64,000 bases of DNA from Roseibium album (GTDB lineage Bacteria; Pseudomonadota; Alphaproteobacteria; Rhizobiales; Stappiaceae), in contig CXTY01000016.1 in the NCBI GenBank assembly GCA_001404055.1, positions 1-64,000 on the forward strand, in the 5' to 3' direction. The notes under the pieces were generated by a model. The model was not told the DNA's origin and searched no databases. It saw nothing but the letters and a program-made list of their open reading frames with translations. Positions 29,252 to 38,193 of this stretch are shown here, piece by piece. The position numbers and the translations under genes are program-made. How positions within the stretch are numbered: position 1 is the first letter of the stretch; every line of letters begins with the position of its first letter.

Positions 29252-30025
29252 CTCAATCTATGGAGCCATACTCCGATATTGGAAGCTATGAAAAACCACT
29301 GTTCGTATCTGATTTTCCAACGACAACTTCCAGCCATCGCCCCATTACTACTGCACAAATTGTTGATTCATGCACTTAGCAACATCGCCCCGGACGCCAA
29401 ATAACACAATCCGTTTAAGTGACAGGAGCAAACGTGTGCATTTGGCAATTATACTTTCAGTAGATTTTCTAAATATTCCATAAAAATCAATTGTAATTTA
29501 AACCAGTCCCAGCTCACAAAAGGGGATGTAATAATGCCCGCCAGAGTTTTTTTAGCCAATTCCGATACTAAAAGTTGAAAAATATAGGGTTTTCGGCGCT
29601 ATTTCTGTCTGGTTTCTCTCAACATCTGAAAATTTGGCACTAGCCGCACTTCCAAACCTCGGTAGAAAATTCTGCATCTATTTGTGGATACAATCAGCAC
29701 GAGGCCAGACCGGACCGAAAACGAGCTGTTTTGTCAAATTTCACCCACCTTCGATAAAAAATTGCATTGCGAACAACGGTGATGGCAAGTTTGGTAATCT
29801 AGGTTAGATCGAGTGGTTTAATCTAAAATTGGCGCAAATATCACCCAATTAGCCATGCAGAAGAACGTTGAGACCGCATCCCAATTCCTCAACTGTTCTG
29901 TTACAGAACAAATGTGTGGTTATTTCTAGTTTTATAGAAGAAATACATATACAACGAAAGTATGAGTTCGGTTCGGTTTGAAGCATCATGACTTGATTCA
30001 CGACCGATGAAACCTGGGCGACAGA
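29252..30025. other. 774-bp AT-rich intergenic region
   Basis: No convincing gene, tRNA or terminator was found. It separates the divergent kinase and FadR-type regulator genes and must contain both promoters. It is distinctly AT-rich and includes the dyad at 29894-29910. The length is well above that needed for two promoters, so an unrecognised small RNA or a decayed gene is possible. Confidence 0.5.
29894..29910. promoter_or_regulatory. 17-bp perfect dyad upstream of the FadR-type regulator
   Basis: TGTTCTG-TTA-CAGAACA, 7-bp arms with a three-base spacer, lies 116 bases before the regulator start. It is a plausible operator. It does not fit the GT-N3-AC core of FadR-type sites, nor the direct-repeat LexA box of this group. 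Confidence 0.4.
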
Positions 30026-30772
30026 ATGCAGACAAAAAAACACAGATCTTTTGAATTGCCCGACAAAGTCCTGACCTCACTGCCAACGGGTGCCGTAAAA
30101 GACACCGTTGAGCAATTGGGCAGGCGAATTGCCCATGGCGAATTCAAGACCGGTGCCGTTTTTCCTAAGGAAGACGAACTAGTTGACGAACTCGGTGTGT
30201 CACGAACAGTGGTACGTGAGGCAATTAAAGTGCTCTGCGGAAAAGGCTTGATCCGAACAGCGCGCAGGTATGGTTCCAGGGTCTGCCCATTTGATGACTG
30301 GAATTTGCTAGACCCGGATGTCATCCGATGGCACGACCCAAACGGACCTCTTGCATCACGTCTTTATGCTGAGGCAACTGAGTTGCGTCTGATTTTCGAA
30401 CCGGAGGCCGCCGCCCTGGCAGCAATTAATGCCAATCGCGAACAACGGGAAACGATTCTGGCTGCTGCCCAAAGTCTTCATCCTCAAGACGATGATCCCG
30501 AGTGGATTGGTGCAGATTACGCCTTCCATGCCACAATCTTGGAAGCTAGCGGAAACCTGATGCTGTCTCAGCTTGAAAGCCTGATTTACGCAGTACTCGT
30601 TTTCTCTTATTCCGCAGGCCGGAAAAGTACCCCGGAAGAGCAAATAGTGCGCCGTGACCACATAGGTGTTGCAGAAGCAATCATTGAAGGCAATGCAGAC
30701 CTCTCACGCACCCGAATGCGCAACATGCTCATGATGAACAAGCTGGTATCAGAGAAAATTTCAGCGGCCTAA
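30026..30772 (+). CDS. GntR-family (FadR-type) transcriptional regulator
   Basis: A 248-residue DNA-binding protein. A winged-helix domain (about 25-95) contains LGRRIAHGEFKTGAVFPKEDEL and the recognition segment VSRTVVREAIKVLCGKGLI. It is followed by an all-helical FCD ligand-binding domain (about 105-235) with the metal/ligand residues Asp and His in DYAFHATILEASGN and the later RRDHIGVAEAI. FCD regulators sense small carboxylates or sugar acids, which suits the dehydrogenase and FAH genes beside it. A candidate operator of the right class lies at 32525-32535 between those two genes. Shine-Dalgarno before the ATG is weak. Confidence 0.9.
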   Translation: MQTKKHRSFELPDKVLTSLPTGAVKDTVEQLGRRIAHGEFKTGAVFPKEDELVDELGVSRTVVREAIKVLCGKGLIRTARRYGSRVCPFDDWNLLDPDVIRWHDPNGPLASRLYAEATELRLIFEPEAAALAAINANREQRETILAAAQSLHPQDDDPEWIGADYAFHATILEASGNLMLSQLESLIYAVLVFSYSAGRKSTPEEQIVRRDHIGVAEAIIEGNADLSRTRMRNMLMMNKLVSEKISAA

Positions 30773-30832
30773 ATGCAAGCCGAATGCAATGAGGTGGACG
30801 AAAAAATCGCCCACCCCAAAATTCGAAATTCC

Positions 30833-32347
30833 TTATACCAGTTCGTCTGGCAGAACACTTTCGGGAATATTCTGATAGGAAACTGGCCGCAGGAATCTGC
30901 GAATAGCCATGGTTCCAACCGATGTTGCTCCGAAGTTGGTCGATGCAGGATAAGGTCCGCCATGGACCATACCGTCTGAGACTTCGACGCCAGTCGGAAA
31001 TCCATTGGCCAAAACACGCCCTGCTTTGCGTTCAAGTACCGGCAACAGAGCTTTTGCCTGGATGGTGTCATCCGCATCCATGTGCAGCGTTGCAGTTAGC
31101 TGACCTTCAAAAGACTTCGCGACGGCGATCATTTCGTCAAAGTCTTTCACAGTCACGAAAATTCCGAGCGGACCGAAGACCTCTTCACCAAGCTCACTGT
31201 TACCTAACCAGTCTGCACCGGTCGTTGCATAAAGATAGGGCGAAACGCCTCGCGTTGAGCAACTCGTTTTCAAAACTTCCCGAACGCCACTTGATGCGGC
31301 AACCCGTTTCTGACCACTTTCAAATGCACCGGCAATGCCTGGCGTCAGCATGGTTTGTTCACCAACTTCAGCCAGCGCTGCAGTCGCCGCTTCGAGGTAC
31401 GCATCAGCGTCCGGTCCTTCAATGGCAATCGAGACACCTGGGTTCGTACAGAACTGCCCTGCTCCCATCGTCAGAGAGGCTGCCCAGCCACCGCCAATCT
31501 CGCCACCTCGGTTTTTCAGCGCCTTCGGTAGCAGGAACATGGGATTAACGCTGCCCAGTTCACCAAAGAACGGGATAGGCTCGGGACGAGCGGCACATAG
31601 GTCAAACAACGCCCTGCCCGCACCTAGTGAGCCTGTAAACCCAACCGCCTTGATGAGAGGATGCTGGACCAGTGATGCGCCCACTTCCTTGGTCGACCCC
31701 TGCACCAGACTGAAAACACCTTTTGGCAGGCCGCAGCTTTCAATTGCGGCAAGGATCGCATCCGCAATAATCTCGGCGGTACCGGGATGGGCTGGATGAC
31801 CCTTGACCACCACGGGACAGCCCGCAGCCAAAGCGGAAGCCGTATCGCCGCCTGCCGTTGAGAACGCAAGTGGAAAATTGGATGCTCCAAAAACCCCAAC
31901 GGGACCGACTGGGCGCTGCATCAGACGAATGTCAGGACGTGGCAACGGTGCGCGATCCGGCAGAGCTTCATCATGGCGTCTATCCAGGTAAGAACCGTCT
32001 TGCAGCACCTTGGCAAATAGCTTGATCTGACCCGTCGTCCGTCCCCGTTCGCCTTGTAACCGAGCTGCCGGAAGCCCTGTCTCACGCGTACCGATTTCGG
32101 TAATCTTATCGGCGCGAGCTTCGATTTCTTCCGCAATTTTGTTTAAGAACGCTGCACGCTCATCTCTCGTCGTTACAGAGAATGTGGCAAAAGCGTCTTC
32201 AGCAGCCTGAGCGGCCTTGGCTATGTCGTCAGGTGTCCCTTCCGCGAATTCTGCGGCTTCACCCGTCACCGGGATATTTGAAAAAGTTTTTTCGGAGGAA
32301 ACCCAGTCTCCGGCAATCAGGTGTTTGCCCTTCGGGGTAAAACTCAT
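30833..32347 (-). CDS. Alpha-ketoglutarate semialdehyde (2,5-dioxovalerate) dehydrogenase family
   Basis: A 504-residue NAD(P)-dependent aldehyde dehydrogenase. The N-terminal layout (LIAGDW, FATFSVTTRDERAAFL), the catalytic Glu263 in PFFGELGSVNP and nucleophile Cys300 in GAGQFCTNPG are those of the 2,5-dioxovalerate dehydrogenase group, which uses GQFCTNPG where most aldehyde dehydrogenases have GQxC-I/T-A. The cofactor segment PVVVKGHPAHPGT is also typical. The reaction yields 2-oxoglutarate, the last step of Weimberg-type pentose or hexarate oxidation. It is divergent from the FAH gene and convergent with the regulator. Exact substrate is inferred from family and neighbours. Confidence 0.85.
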   Translation of the reverse strand: MSFTPKGKHLIAGDWVSSEKTFSNIPVTGEAAEFAEGTPDDIAKAAQAAEDAFATFSVTTRDERAAFLNKIAEEIEARADKITEIGTRETGLPAARLQGERGRTTGQIKLFAKVLQDGSYLDRRHDEALPDRAPLPRPDIRLMQRPVGPVGVFGASNFPLAFSTAGGDTASALAAGCPVVVKGHPAHPGTAEIIADAILAAIESCGLPKGVFSLVQGSTKEVGASLVQHPLIKAVGFTGSLGAGRALFDLCAARPEPIPFFGELGSVNPMFLLPKALKNRGGEIGGGWAASLTMGAGQFCTNPGVSIAIEGPDADAYLEAATAALAEVGEQTMLTPGIAGAFESGQKRVAASSGVREVLKTSCSTRGVSPYLYATTGADWLGNSELGEEVFGPLGIFVTVKDFDEMIAVAKSFEGQLTATLHMDADDTIQAKALLPVLERKAGRVLANGFPTGVEVSDGMVHGGPYPASTNFGATSVGTMAIRRFLRPVSYQNIPESVLPDELV

Positions 32348-32524
32348 GTTGTGTGACCTTTGATATTCTTAGGGTTACCAGATTGAGAGTCTCCGGCATT
32401 CAAGGCGGAGAATCGGAAGGTGATTGTGCTGTTGTCGTAACGTGTCAATGCTGGCATGTCGATTTCAACTCGTGGTGCTAGCACTTCCAGACCCGAAATA
32501 ACCCATCTGATTTGATTTGTAATG

Positions 32525-32535
32525 TTGTAGGACAA
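32525..32535. promoter_or_regulatory. FadR-type operator between dehydrogenase and FAH genes
   Basis: TTGTAGGACAA is an exact match to the TNGTNNNACNA pattern recognised by FadR-subfamily GntR regulators. It lies 47 bases before the FAH start in the divergent gap, where it could control both directions. The regulator at 30026 is the natural candidate. Confidence 0.5.
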
Positions 32536-32582
32536 ATTTTTTCGCGTTACACATCGCCAACGCATGGGGACAAGGAATAATC

Positions 32583-33731
32583 ATGAGCTTTCTACAAAAC
32601 GCAGATTTGAACGGAACGTTTCTGGGGCGAGTCTGGTTACCGAAGGCAAATGGTCCTGCGGTTGTCACGCTGCGCGATGGTCAGATAGTCGACATCACAT
32701 CCAAGAATGCGCCGACCGTTCGAGACATTTGTGAACGCGATGACCCGGCAGATTATGTTGCGACAGCTGATGGCCACGTGCTTGGCTCACTTGAAGACAT
32801 TGCCGGGGTAAGCCCAGCAGATCCCTCCAAAGTTCACTTCCTGGCTCCTTGCGACCTTCAGTCGGTCAAAGCTTGCGGTGTTACCTTTGCAAGTTCCATG
32901 GTTGAAAGGGTGATAGAAGAACAGGCAGCGGGTGATCCCCAAAAAGCTGAAGCGATCAGGAAGCGGGTCGGCGCCGCAATCGGCGAAAGCCTTCGGAACA
33001 TCAAGGCGGGTTCAGAAGAAGCTGCCAGGGTAAAAGAGGCATTGATCGCTGAAGGACTCTGGAGCCAGTACCTGGAAGTTGGCATAGGTCCCGACGCCGA
33101 GGTCTTCTCCAAGGCACAGGTTCTGTCCTCTGTTGGTCCGGCCGCCGACGTCGGACTTCACCCAATTTCAAATTGGAACAACCCGGAGCCCGAAGTTGTC
33201 CTGACCGTATCCTCAAAGGGGAATATCGTTGGCGCGGCGCTTGGCAACGATGTCAACCTGAGAGACGTCGAGGGTCGATCTGCGCTCTTGCTGTCCAAGG
33301 CAAAAGATAACAATGCATCCTGTTCAATTGGTCCGATGATCCGACTATTCGATGCAACTTTCACGCTGGATGATGTTCGCGCTGCCGAACTGGATTTGAA
33401 GGTTGAAGGGACCGACGGCTTTGTTATGGATGGCCATTCCTCCATGAAGGAAATCAGCCGCGATCCGGCGGATCTTGTGCGTCAGACCCTGGGCCGTCAT
33501 CACCAGTATCCGGACGGCATCATGCTGTTTCTTGGAACGCTGTTTGCGCCAACACAGGACAGGGACGTGCCCGGCGAAGGCTTCACGCACAAGCTCGGCG
33601 ACGTCGTGACGATTTCGGCTCCCGGTCTCGGCAGCCTGCAAAACACGGTTCGTCTTTCCACTGAATGCGCCGAATGGACATTTGGTGTCAGCCATTTGAT
33701 GCGCAATCTGGCGCAGCGGGATTTGTTGTGA
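32583..33731 (+). CDS. FAH-family protein, probable 2-keto-3-deoxy sugar-acid dehydratase (XylX-like)
   Basis: A 382-residue fumarylacetoacetate-hydrolase-fold protein. The metal-binding core is visible in the second half: NPEPEVVLTVSSKGNIVGA, LGNDVNLRDVEG and CSIGPMIR, the usual Glu/Glu/Asp ligands. The long N-terminal part and the end, EWTFGVSHLMRNLAQRDLL, resemble XylX-type 2-keto-3-deoxyxylonate dehydratases rather than true FAH. Together with the adjacent semialdehyde dehydrogenase it would give the last two steps from 2-keto-3-deoxy-pentonate to 2-oxoglutarate. AAGGA before ATG supports the start. The sugar dehydrogenase and sugar-acid dehydratase are not in the window. Confidence 0.8.
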   Translation: MSFLQNADLNGTFLGRVWLPKANGPAVVTLRDGQIVDITSKNAPTVRDICERDDPADYVATADGHVLGSLEDIAGVSPADPSKVHFLAPCDLQSVKACGVTFASSMVERVIEEQAAGDPQKAEAIRKRVGAAIGESLRNIKAGSEEAARVKEALIAEGLWSQYLEVGIGPDAEVFSKAQVLSSVGPAADVGLHPISNWNNPEPEVVLTVSSKGNIVGAALGNDVNLRDVEGRSALLLSKAKDNNASCSIGPMIRLFDATFTLDDVRAAELDLKVEGTDGFVMDGHSSMKEISRDPADLVRQTLGRHHQYPDGIMLFLGTLFAPTQDRDVPGEGFTHKLGDVVTISAPGLGSLQNTVRLSTECAEWTFGVSHLMRNLAQRDLL

Positions 33732-33797
33732 ATCGCACTGGGCAGCGGATCAAACAGTAGCCCAGCGCCTGAACTCTTGGTGAGCTGCCGGATCCCC

Positions 33798-34604
33798 CTA
33801 ACGCAATAGCGACGTAACCAGTCTGCTCTTCGAGTCTTTCAGATCCTCGACGACATTAAAATGATGCTTGTGAGGTGCTTCCTCGAAATCTGCGTTTTCC
33901 CATGCCTCAGCAAGCAATGCAGATTGACGAATGAACTCAGGCCTCTCCTCGGCCCCCACCCAGGTAGTCACATCGCACTCACAAGCGACGGGCATTAATG
34001 CAGGGCTTTCGTTGATTGCATCAGCCTCGGACAATTGAAAGGCCTCATTCATTTTGGTTTTTCGCAGTGGGCGTAAGTCATGTAACCCGCTAATCGACAC
34101 AACACGTTCTACTCGCTCTAGAACCGATGCCGCTAAAGACGTGCCCGCACTCAGCATACGCGCTACCAGATGTCCGCCTGCAGAATGTCCAGTCAAACGA
34201 ATTGGACCCGATATCCGTTCAGAGGCGACCTGAACTGCAGCGCCAACTTGCCTGGTTATCTCGGCGATTGGAACGGAAGGTGCAAGTTCATAGCTCGGAA
34301 GACAAACAGTCCAGCCACGCGCAAGACATCCAGAAGCAAGCTGCGACCAGGAAGATTTGTCGAACTTCATCCAATACCCACCGTGGACAAACACGATGAG
34401 ACCTTCTGATTCACTTGTCGGATGAAAAACATCAAATTTTTGCCGATCACCATCGCCGTAAGGGAGATCAAGCTCCTTTTCGCTCCACGAATTCCTGAAA
34501 CCATCAGCTTCTTTGGCCCAGCGCGGCGGATAGTTTTCCGCCCCTTGGATATAGGCAGCATTTGCGTAAGCATCATCCCAATCAGTGATCGTCGTCTCTT
34601 GCAT
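33798..34604 (-). CDS. Alpha/beta hydrolase, arylformamidase-like
   Basis: A 268-residue serine hydrolase. VFVHGGYW (71-78) is the oxyanion-hole HGGxW motif and LTGHSAGGHL (138-147) holds nucleophile Ser141. This pair, with the opening WDDAYANAAYIQGAENY, is typical of kynurenine-formamidase-like esterases of the BNA7/AFMID type. The acid Asp and His are probably in the C-terminal VGAEERPEF and HKHHFNVVEDL regions. ATG 34604 gives the family N-terminus; an ATG 16 codons upstream is also open. It is divergent from the acyl-CoA synthetase gene across 157 bases, which may share control. No other kyn gene is near, so the substrate is uncertain. Confidence 0.75.
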   Translation of the reverse strand: MQETTITDWDDAYANAAYIQGAENYPPRWAKEADGFRNSWSEKELDLPYGDGDRQKFDVFHPTSESEGLIVFVHGGYWMKFDKSSWSQLASGCLARGWTVCLPSYELAPSVPIAEITRQVGAAVQVASERISGPIRLTGHSAGGHLVARMLSAGTSLAASVLERVERVVSISGLHDLRPLRKTKMNEAFQLSEADAINESPALMPVACECDVTTWVGAEERPEFIRQSALLAEAWENADFEEAPHKHHFNVVEDLKDSKSRLVTSLLR

Positions 34605-34761
34605 CAATTGTCCAAACCAAACCCTGATTCTCTGTTGCAAACATACTTGCACGGATTGGTAATTCTGCGGAATGACTTGTCTTGTCAGTGCCTGCTTGTC
34701 AAAGCGCCCGAGACAAGCTTAACGTCGATCCCAAATTTACACCTCGGAGGACGAGAGGCTG

Positions 34762-36342
34762 ATGACGGAGCGTTGTTCCAATCGTGTCGCCAATCTGGCA
34801 CATTTTCTGACCAAGAACGCAGCCCGCTGGCCAGAGCGCCCCGCAATCATCTGGGAGGATCAGACGTGGACCTGGTTGGCTCTCGATAAGCGCGTTTCCG
34901 CCCTCGCCCATGCGCTTCAAGCTGACTACGGCATCTCAAAAGGTGACGGCATTCTGGTCCAGGCACAAAACTCCAACCAGATGACTGAAATCATGCTTGC
35001 AGCATTCCGGCTTGGTGCTGTGTGGGTCCCCTGCAACTTCAGGCAAGCGCCCGGCGAAACCGCGTATGCAGCGCAAAAGGCCAACGCCAAGGTCTTCCTG
35101 TGTGATGCAGACTATAGCGCGCAGGCTCTGGCCGTAGCGGACGCGACACAAAATCTCTCAGGCGTGATCAGTATTGGATCAAGTTCCTTTGGTGCCTCGT
35201 ACGAGGACCTTGTCGCCCGCTACCTTGGACAAGGGCACCCGAACACCCAGGTCGATTACAATGATCCCTGCTGGTTGTTTTTCACTTCAGGGTCGACTGG
35301 CCGACCCAAGGCCGTTGTCCTGACACATGGCCAGATCGGTTTCGTCACTGTTAACTACATGGCAGATCTGTTGCCAGGCACGACAGAAGAAGACGCGTCC
35401 CTTGTTATCGCGCCGCTTTCACATGGCGCTGGGCTTCAACAGATTGCGCAATTGGCAACTGGAACCACGCATGTCCTCATGCCCACAGGGGGCTTCAGTC
35501 CTGCAATCGCGTTTGAGTTGATCGAAAGGCACAAGATCAGCAACATGTTCACGGTTCCCACAATCGTGAAACGTCTTGTCGAAGATCCTGCAATCAACAG
35601 GTTCAATCACTCAAGCCTGCGCCATCTCATATATGCTGGTGCTCCCATGTACCGGGAAGACCAAAAGACCGCCCTTGAGAAACTTGGACACGTCCTTGTT
35701 CAATATTACGGGCTGGGCGAGGTTACCGGCAATATTACTGTCCTCAGACCCAAAGATCATTATTTGGAAGACGGCCCTCATACGCGCCTTGGTACATGTG
35801 GCACGGAACGCACAGGAATTGAGGTCAGCATACAGGACGATGAAGGTAACCTGCTGGCCCCACATGAAACCGGCGAAGTCTGTGTCGCGGGTCCTGCCGT
35901 CTGTGCCGGTTATCTGGAAGATGATGCAGCCAACGCGAAATCCTTCCGCAATGGCTGGTTTCGCACTGGCGATATCGGGCACATGGACGAACAGCGCTAT
36001 CTCTACCTGACAGGCAGGGCTTCGGACATGTATATATCAGGTGGTTCCAACGTATATCCGCGTGAAGTCGAAGAAGTGCTCCTGACGCATCCTGCGGTCT
36101 CGGAAGTTGCCATATTGGGAATCCCCGACCGGCAATGGGGGGAAGTTGGCCTCGCAGTCTGCGTGCTTGAATCAGGACATGATACTGACGACGCTAATCT
36201 CTCGGAGTTTCTCTCAGGCAAAGTCACTCGTTACAAGATGCCTTCCCGTTACCTTTTTATCGATGAAATACCCAAGAGCGCCTACGGCAAGATAACCAAG
36301 AAGCTTGTGCGGGAGCATCTCGTGGACGCAGGCTTGCTATGA
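34762..36342 (+). CDS. Acyl-CoA synthetase (AMP-forming ligase)
   Basis: A 526-residue adenylate-forming enzyme of the ANL superfamily. The motifs are in order: phosphate loop FFTSGSTGRPKAVVLTHG (about 174-191), YYGLGEVTGN (about 314-323), the adenine/ribose sites GWFRTGDIG (about 394-402) and YISGGSNVYPREVEE (about 421-435), and the catalytic Lys in KSAYGKITKK near 513. The length and C-terminal domain fit medium/long-chain fatty or aryl acid CoA ligases; the acid cannot be named. Its TGA overlaps the ATG of the PPC-domain gene, so the two are translationally coupled and probably act together. Confidence 0.9.
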   Translation: MTERCSNRVANLAHFLTKNAARWPERPAIIWEDQTWTWLALDKRVSALAHALQADYGISKGDGILVQAQNSNQMTEIMLAAFRLGAVWVPCNFRQAPGETAYAAQKANAKVFLCDADYSAQALAVADATQNLSGVISIGSSSFGASYEDLVARYLGQGHPNTQVDYNDPCWLFFTSGSTGRPKAVVLTHGQIGFVTVNYMADLLPGTTEEDASLVIAPLSHGAGLQQIAQLATGTTHVLMPTGGFSPAIAFELIERHKISNMFTVPTIVKRLVEDPAINRFNHSSLRHLIYAGAPMYREDQKTALEKLGHVLVQYYGLGEVTGNITVLRPKDHYLEDGPHTRLGTCGTERTGIEVSIQDDEGNLLAPHETGEVCVAGPAVCAGYLEDDAANAKSFRNGWFRTGDIGHMDEQRYLYLTGRASDMYISGGSNVYPREVEEVLLTHPAVSEVAILGIPDRQWGEVGLAVCVLESGHDTDDANLSEFLSGKVTRYKMPSRYLFIDEIPKSAYGKITKKLVREHLVDAGLL

Positions 36343-37208
36343 GACGTCCGGCGCCTGAAACGATTGAAGCCATACAGCATCCAGGCCCGATGGCCGAAGA
36401 GCGAAGGCCCTACGCCTCCTGCCTCGCGAAGGCTGTATCATTTGACCTCCAGATGAACCAGCCGTTGCTGGAAGCACTTGGAAGGTGGGCCGAAAGTGCT
36501 GGTTATTGTTCGGCGGTTCTTGATCTAGGCGGAGTATCATTATCCCCATTTGACTATGTCATGCCAGACTGCGCCATCGATGACCGGCATGCCGCCTGGT
36601 ACAGCGACACTCGTTCTTCTTCTGGCGCGGTTCTTGACGAGGCTGTTGCGATCCTAGGCTGGCGAGACGGTAACTGGTTTGCGCATATCCATGCCTACTG
36701 GGAAGAAGCCGGCTCCAATCATCTCGGACATCTTCTGCCCGACACTCTGTCAGTCAACAAGGCATCGCGCATCAGCGGGTTCGGCTTGAGAGGCGCACGG
36801 TTCAAAGCAGAGCTTGATCCAGAAACAGAATTTACGCTTTTCCGCGTCAAAGCCGATCCAGAGAGCATGGGCAAAATGCCGCCCAACGCGCTGATCACGA
36901 CACTCGCTCCTTTCGAAGATCTTCATGACAGCGTTTTGGCTCTTTCCAGCAAACTTCCGGAAAGCTCCTTTAGTGTCTTCGGACTTGGCAGTCTTGCGGG
37001 AGCAGAATTTTTTAACGCGCCACCAATGACCGGCATGATATCGGAAATATTGTTGCAAGGCGCCTTATTGGCCGTGGACGAAAAGGAATTGCAGATTCCG
37101 GTCAGAACCGTCGATCTGCACGGCACGCTCCATAAAGGCACACTCGTTCCAGGGCGCGCACCTACTCTCGTGACGTGCGAACTCCTTTTAATGGTCAAAG
37201 ACGAATGA
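36339..37208 (+). CDS. PPC/DUF296-domain protein, possibly tandem
   Basis: A 289-residue protein of uncertain role. The segment FAHIHAYWEEAGSNHLGHLLPDTL (His-x-His followed by GHLL) is the core signature of the PPC/DUF296 fold, a small trimeric beta/alpha domain. The C-terminal half, with VDLHGTLHKGTLVPGRAPTL, appears to be a second, more divergent copy. No signal peptide or membrane helix is seen. Bacterial members have no agreed function. Coupling by ATGA overlap to an acyl-CoA synthetase suggests work on the same acyl substrate or control of it. The stop is 137 bases ahead of lexA. Confidence 0.6.
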   Translation: MRRPAPETIEAIQHPGPMAEERRPYASCLAKAVSFDLQMNQPLLEALGRWAESAGYCSAVLDLGGVSLSPFDYVMPDCAIDDRHAAWYSDTRSSSGAVLDEAVAILGWRDGNWFAHIHAYWEEAGSNHLGHLLPDTLSVNKASRISGFGLRGARFKAELDPETEFTLFRVKADPESMGKMPPNALITTLAPFEDLHDSVLALSSKLPESSFSVFGLGSLAGAEFFNAPPMTGMISEILLQGALLAVDEKELQIPVRTVDLHGTLHKGTLVPGRAPTLVTCELLLMVKDE

Positions 37209-37274
37209 CCAAATTCAGGCAATGGTACGCATACGATTTGGACGAAGAACAACAAGAGAACATTCGCCCTTGCG

Positions 37275-37313
37275 GAACACAATAGGAACATGTAACCTGT
37301 TCCTGATTTGTAC
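37275..37313 (+). promoter_or_regulatory. Two LexA (SOS) boxes upstream of lexA
   Basis: GAAC-N7-GAAC at 37275-37289 is a perfect alphaproteobacterial LexA box. A second, one-mismatch site, GTTC-N7-GTAC, lies at 37299-37313 in the opposite orientation, 24 bases on. Both precede the lexA ATG (37346), so lexA should be autorepressed and SOS-inducible. Confidence 0.85.
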
Positions 37314-37345
37314 CAGCCGATTCTCGTGGTCAGGGGAAGCAAAAA

Positions 37346-38056
37346 ATGTTGACGCGCAAGCAGTATGAACTGCTCATGTTCATTCACGAAAGACTGAAAG
37401 AGACAGGCGTCCCGCCATCTTTCGATGAAATGAAAGACGCTCTAGATTTGCGTTCCAAGTCCGGTATCCACCGTTTGATTACGGCTTTGGAAGAGCGGGG
37501 CTTCATCCGAAGGCTTCCAAATCGCGCAAGGGCCATGGAAGTTGTGCGCCTGCCGGATTCGATCGCCCCAGGTCTCGGTGCGCCTCGATCGCGTGGCAGC
37601 TTCTCTCCCGAGGTCATTGAAGGCTCTCTCGGGAAGAATGAAGTTAGTAAACCGGTTGCTGTGCCAGAGACAGCGGGCACTGAAATTCCGGTCATGGGGC
37701 GCATTGCAGCTGGTGTTCCCATCGAGGCAATTCAAAACCATAGTCACTCAATCACAGTACCTCCGGAGCTTCTTGGTAAGGGCGAGCACTATGCACTTGA
37801 AGTGCGTGGCGACTCCATGATTGAAGCTGGTATTCTGGACGGCGACACGGTTTTGATCCGACGCACCGAAAGCGCCGACAGCGGAGACATCGTGGTCGCT
37901 CTTGTGGATGACGAGGAAGCGACTTTGAAGCGGCTTCGCAAGAAAGGCGCATCCATTGCCCTGGAAGCGGCCAATCCAGCCTATGAAACACGGATTTTCG
38001 GCCCCGGTCGCGTCAACGTGCAAGGTCGTCTTGTAGCGCTGTTCCGGCAATATTGA
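37346..38056 (+). CDS. lexA: LexA repressor / SOS response protease
   Basis: A 236-residue repressor that silences DNA-damage genes and cleaves itself when stimulated by RecA filaments. The winged helix-turn-helix domain (1-70, [20 protein letters not shown]) is followed by a linker of about 40 residues, longer than in E. coli and usual in Rhizobiales. The Ala122-Gly123 cleavage site sits in [12 protein letters not shown]. Ser157 in [10 protein letters not shown] and Lys195 in ATLKRL form the catalytic dyad. Two LexA boxes lie upstream. It converges with comEC. Confidence 0.97.
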   Translation: MLTRKQYELLMFIHERLKETGVPPSFDEMKDALDLRSKSGIHRLITALEERGFIRRLPNRARAMEVVRLPDSIAPGLGAPRSRGSFSPEVIEGSLGKNEVSKPVAVPETAGTEIPVMGRIAAGVPIEAIQNHSHSITVPPELLGKGEHYALEVRGDSMIEAGILDGDTVLIRRTESADSGDIVVALVDDEEATLKRLRKKGASIALEAANPAYETRIFGPGRVNVQGRLVALFRQY

Positions 38057-38070
38057 ACCGAATGAACTGC

Positions 38071-38095
38071 GTCAGGACACACAAGTTGTCCTGAC
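38071..38095. terminator. Hairpin between convergent lexA and comEC
   Basis: GTCAGGACA (38071-38079) pairs with TGTCCTGAC (38087-38095) over a seven-base loop, 14 bases after the lexA stop. No T run follows on either strand, so it could end transcripts by a different route or protect 3' ends. Confidence 0.5.
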
Positions 38096-38193
38096 ACTGC
38101 TGCCAGCGAGTAAAGCGTAATTCGAGTGCCCTCGAAGCGTAGTCAATTTGCCAGGATGTTCTGGTCTCCTGCAGTATTTTCTATCTCGCAGCT

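Noticed and set aside
29894..29910. LexA box
   Set aside because: The dyad is GTTC-N7-GAAC, inverted, whereas the box seen before lexA is the direct repeat GAAC-N7-GAAC.
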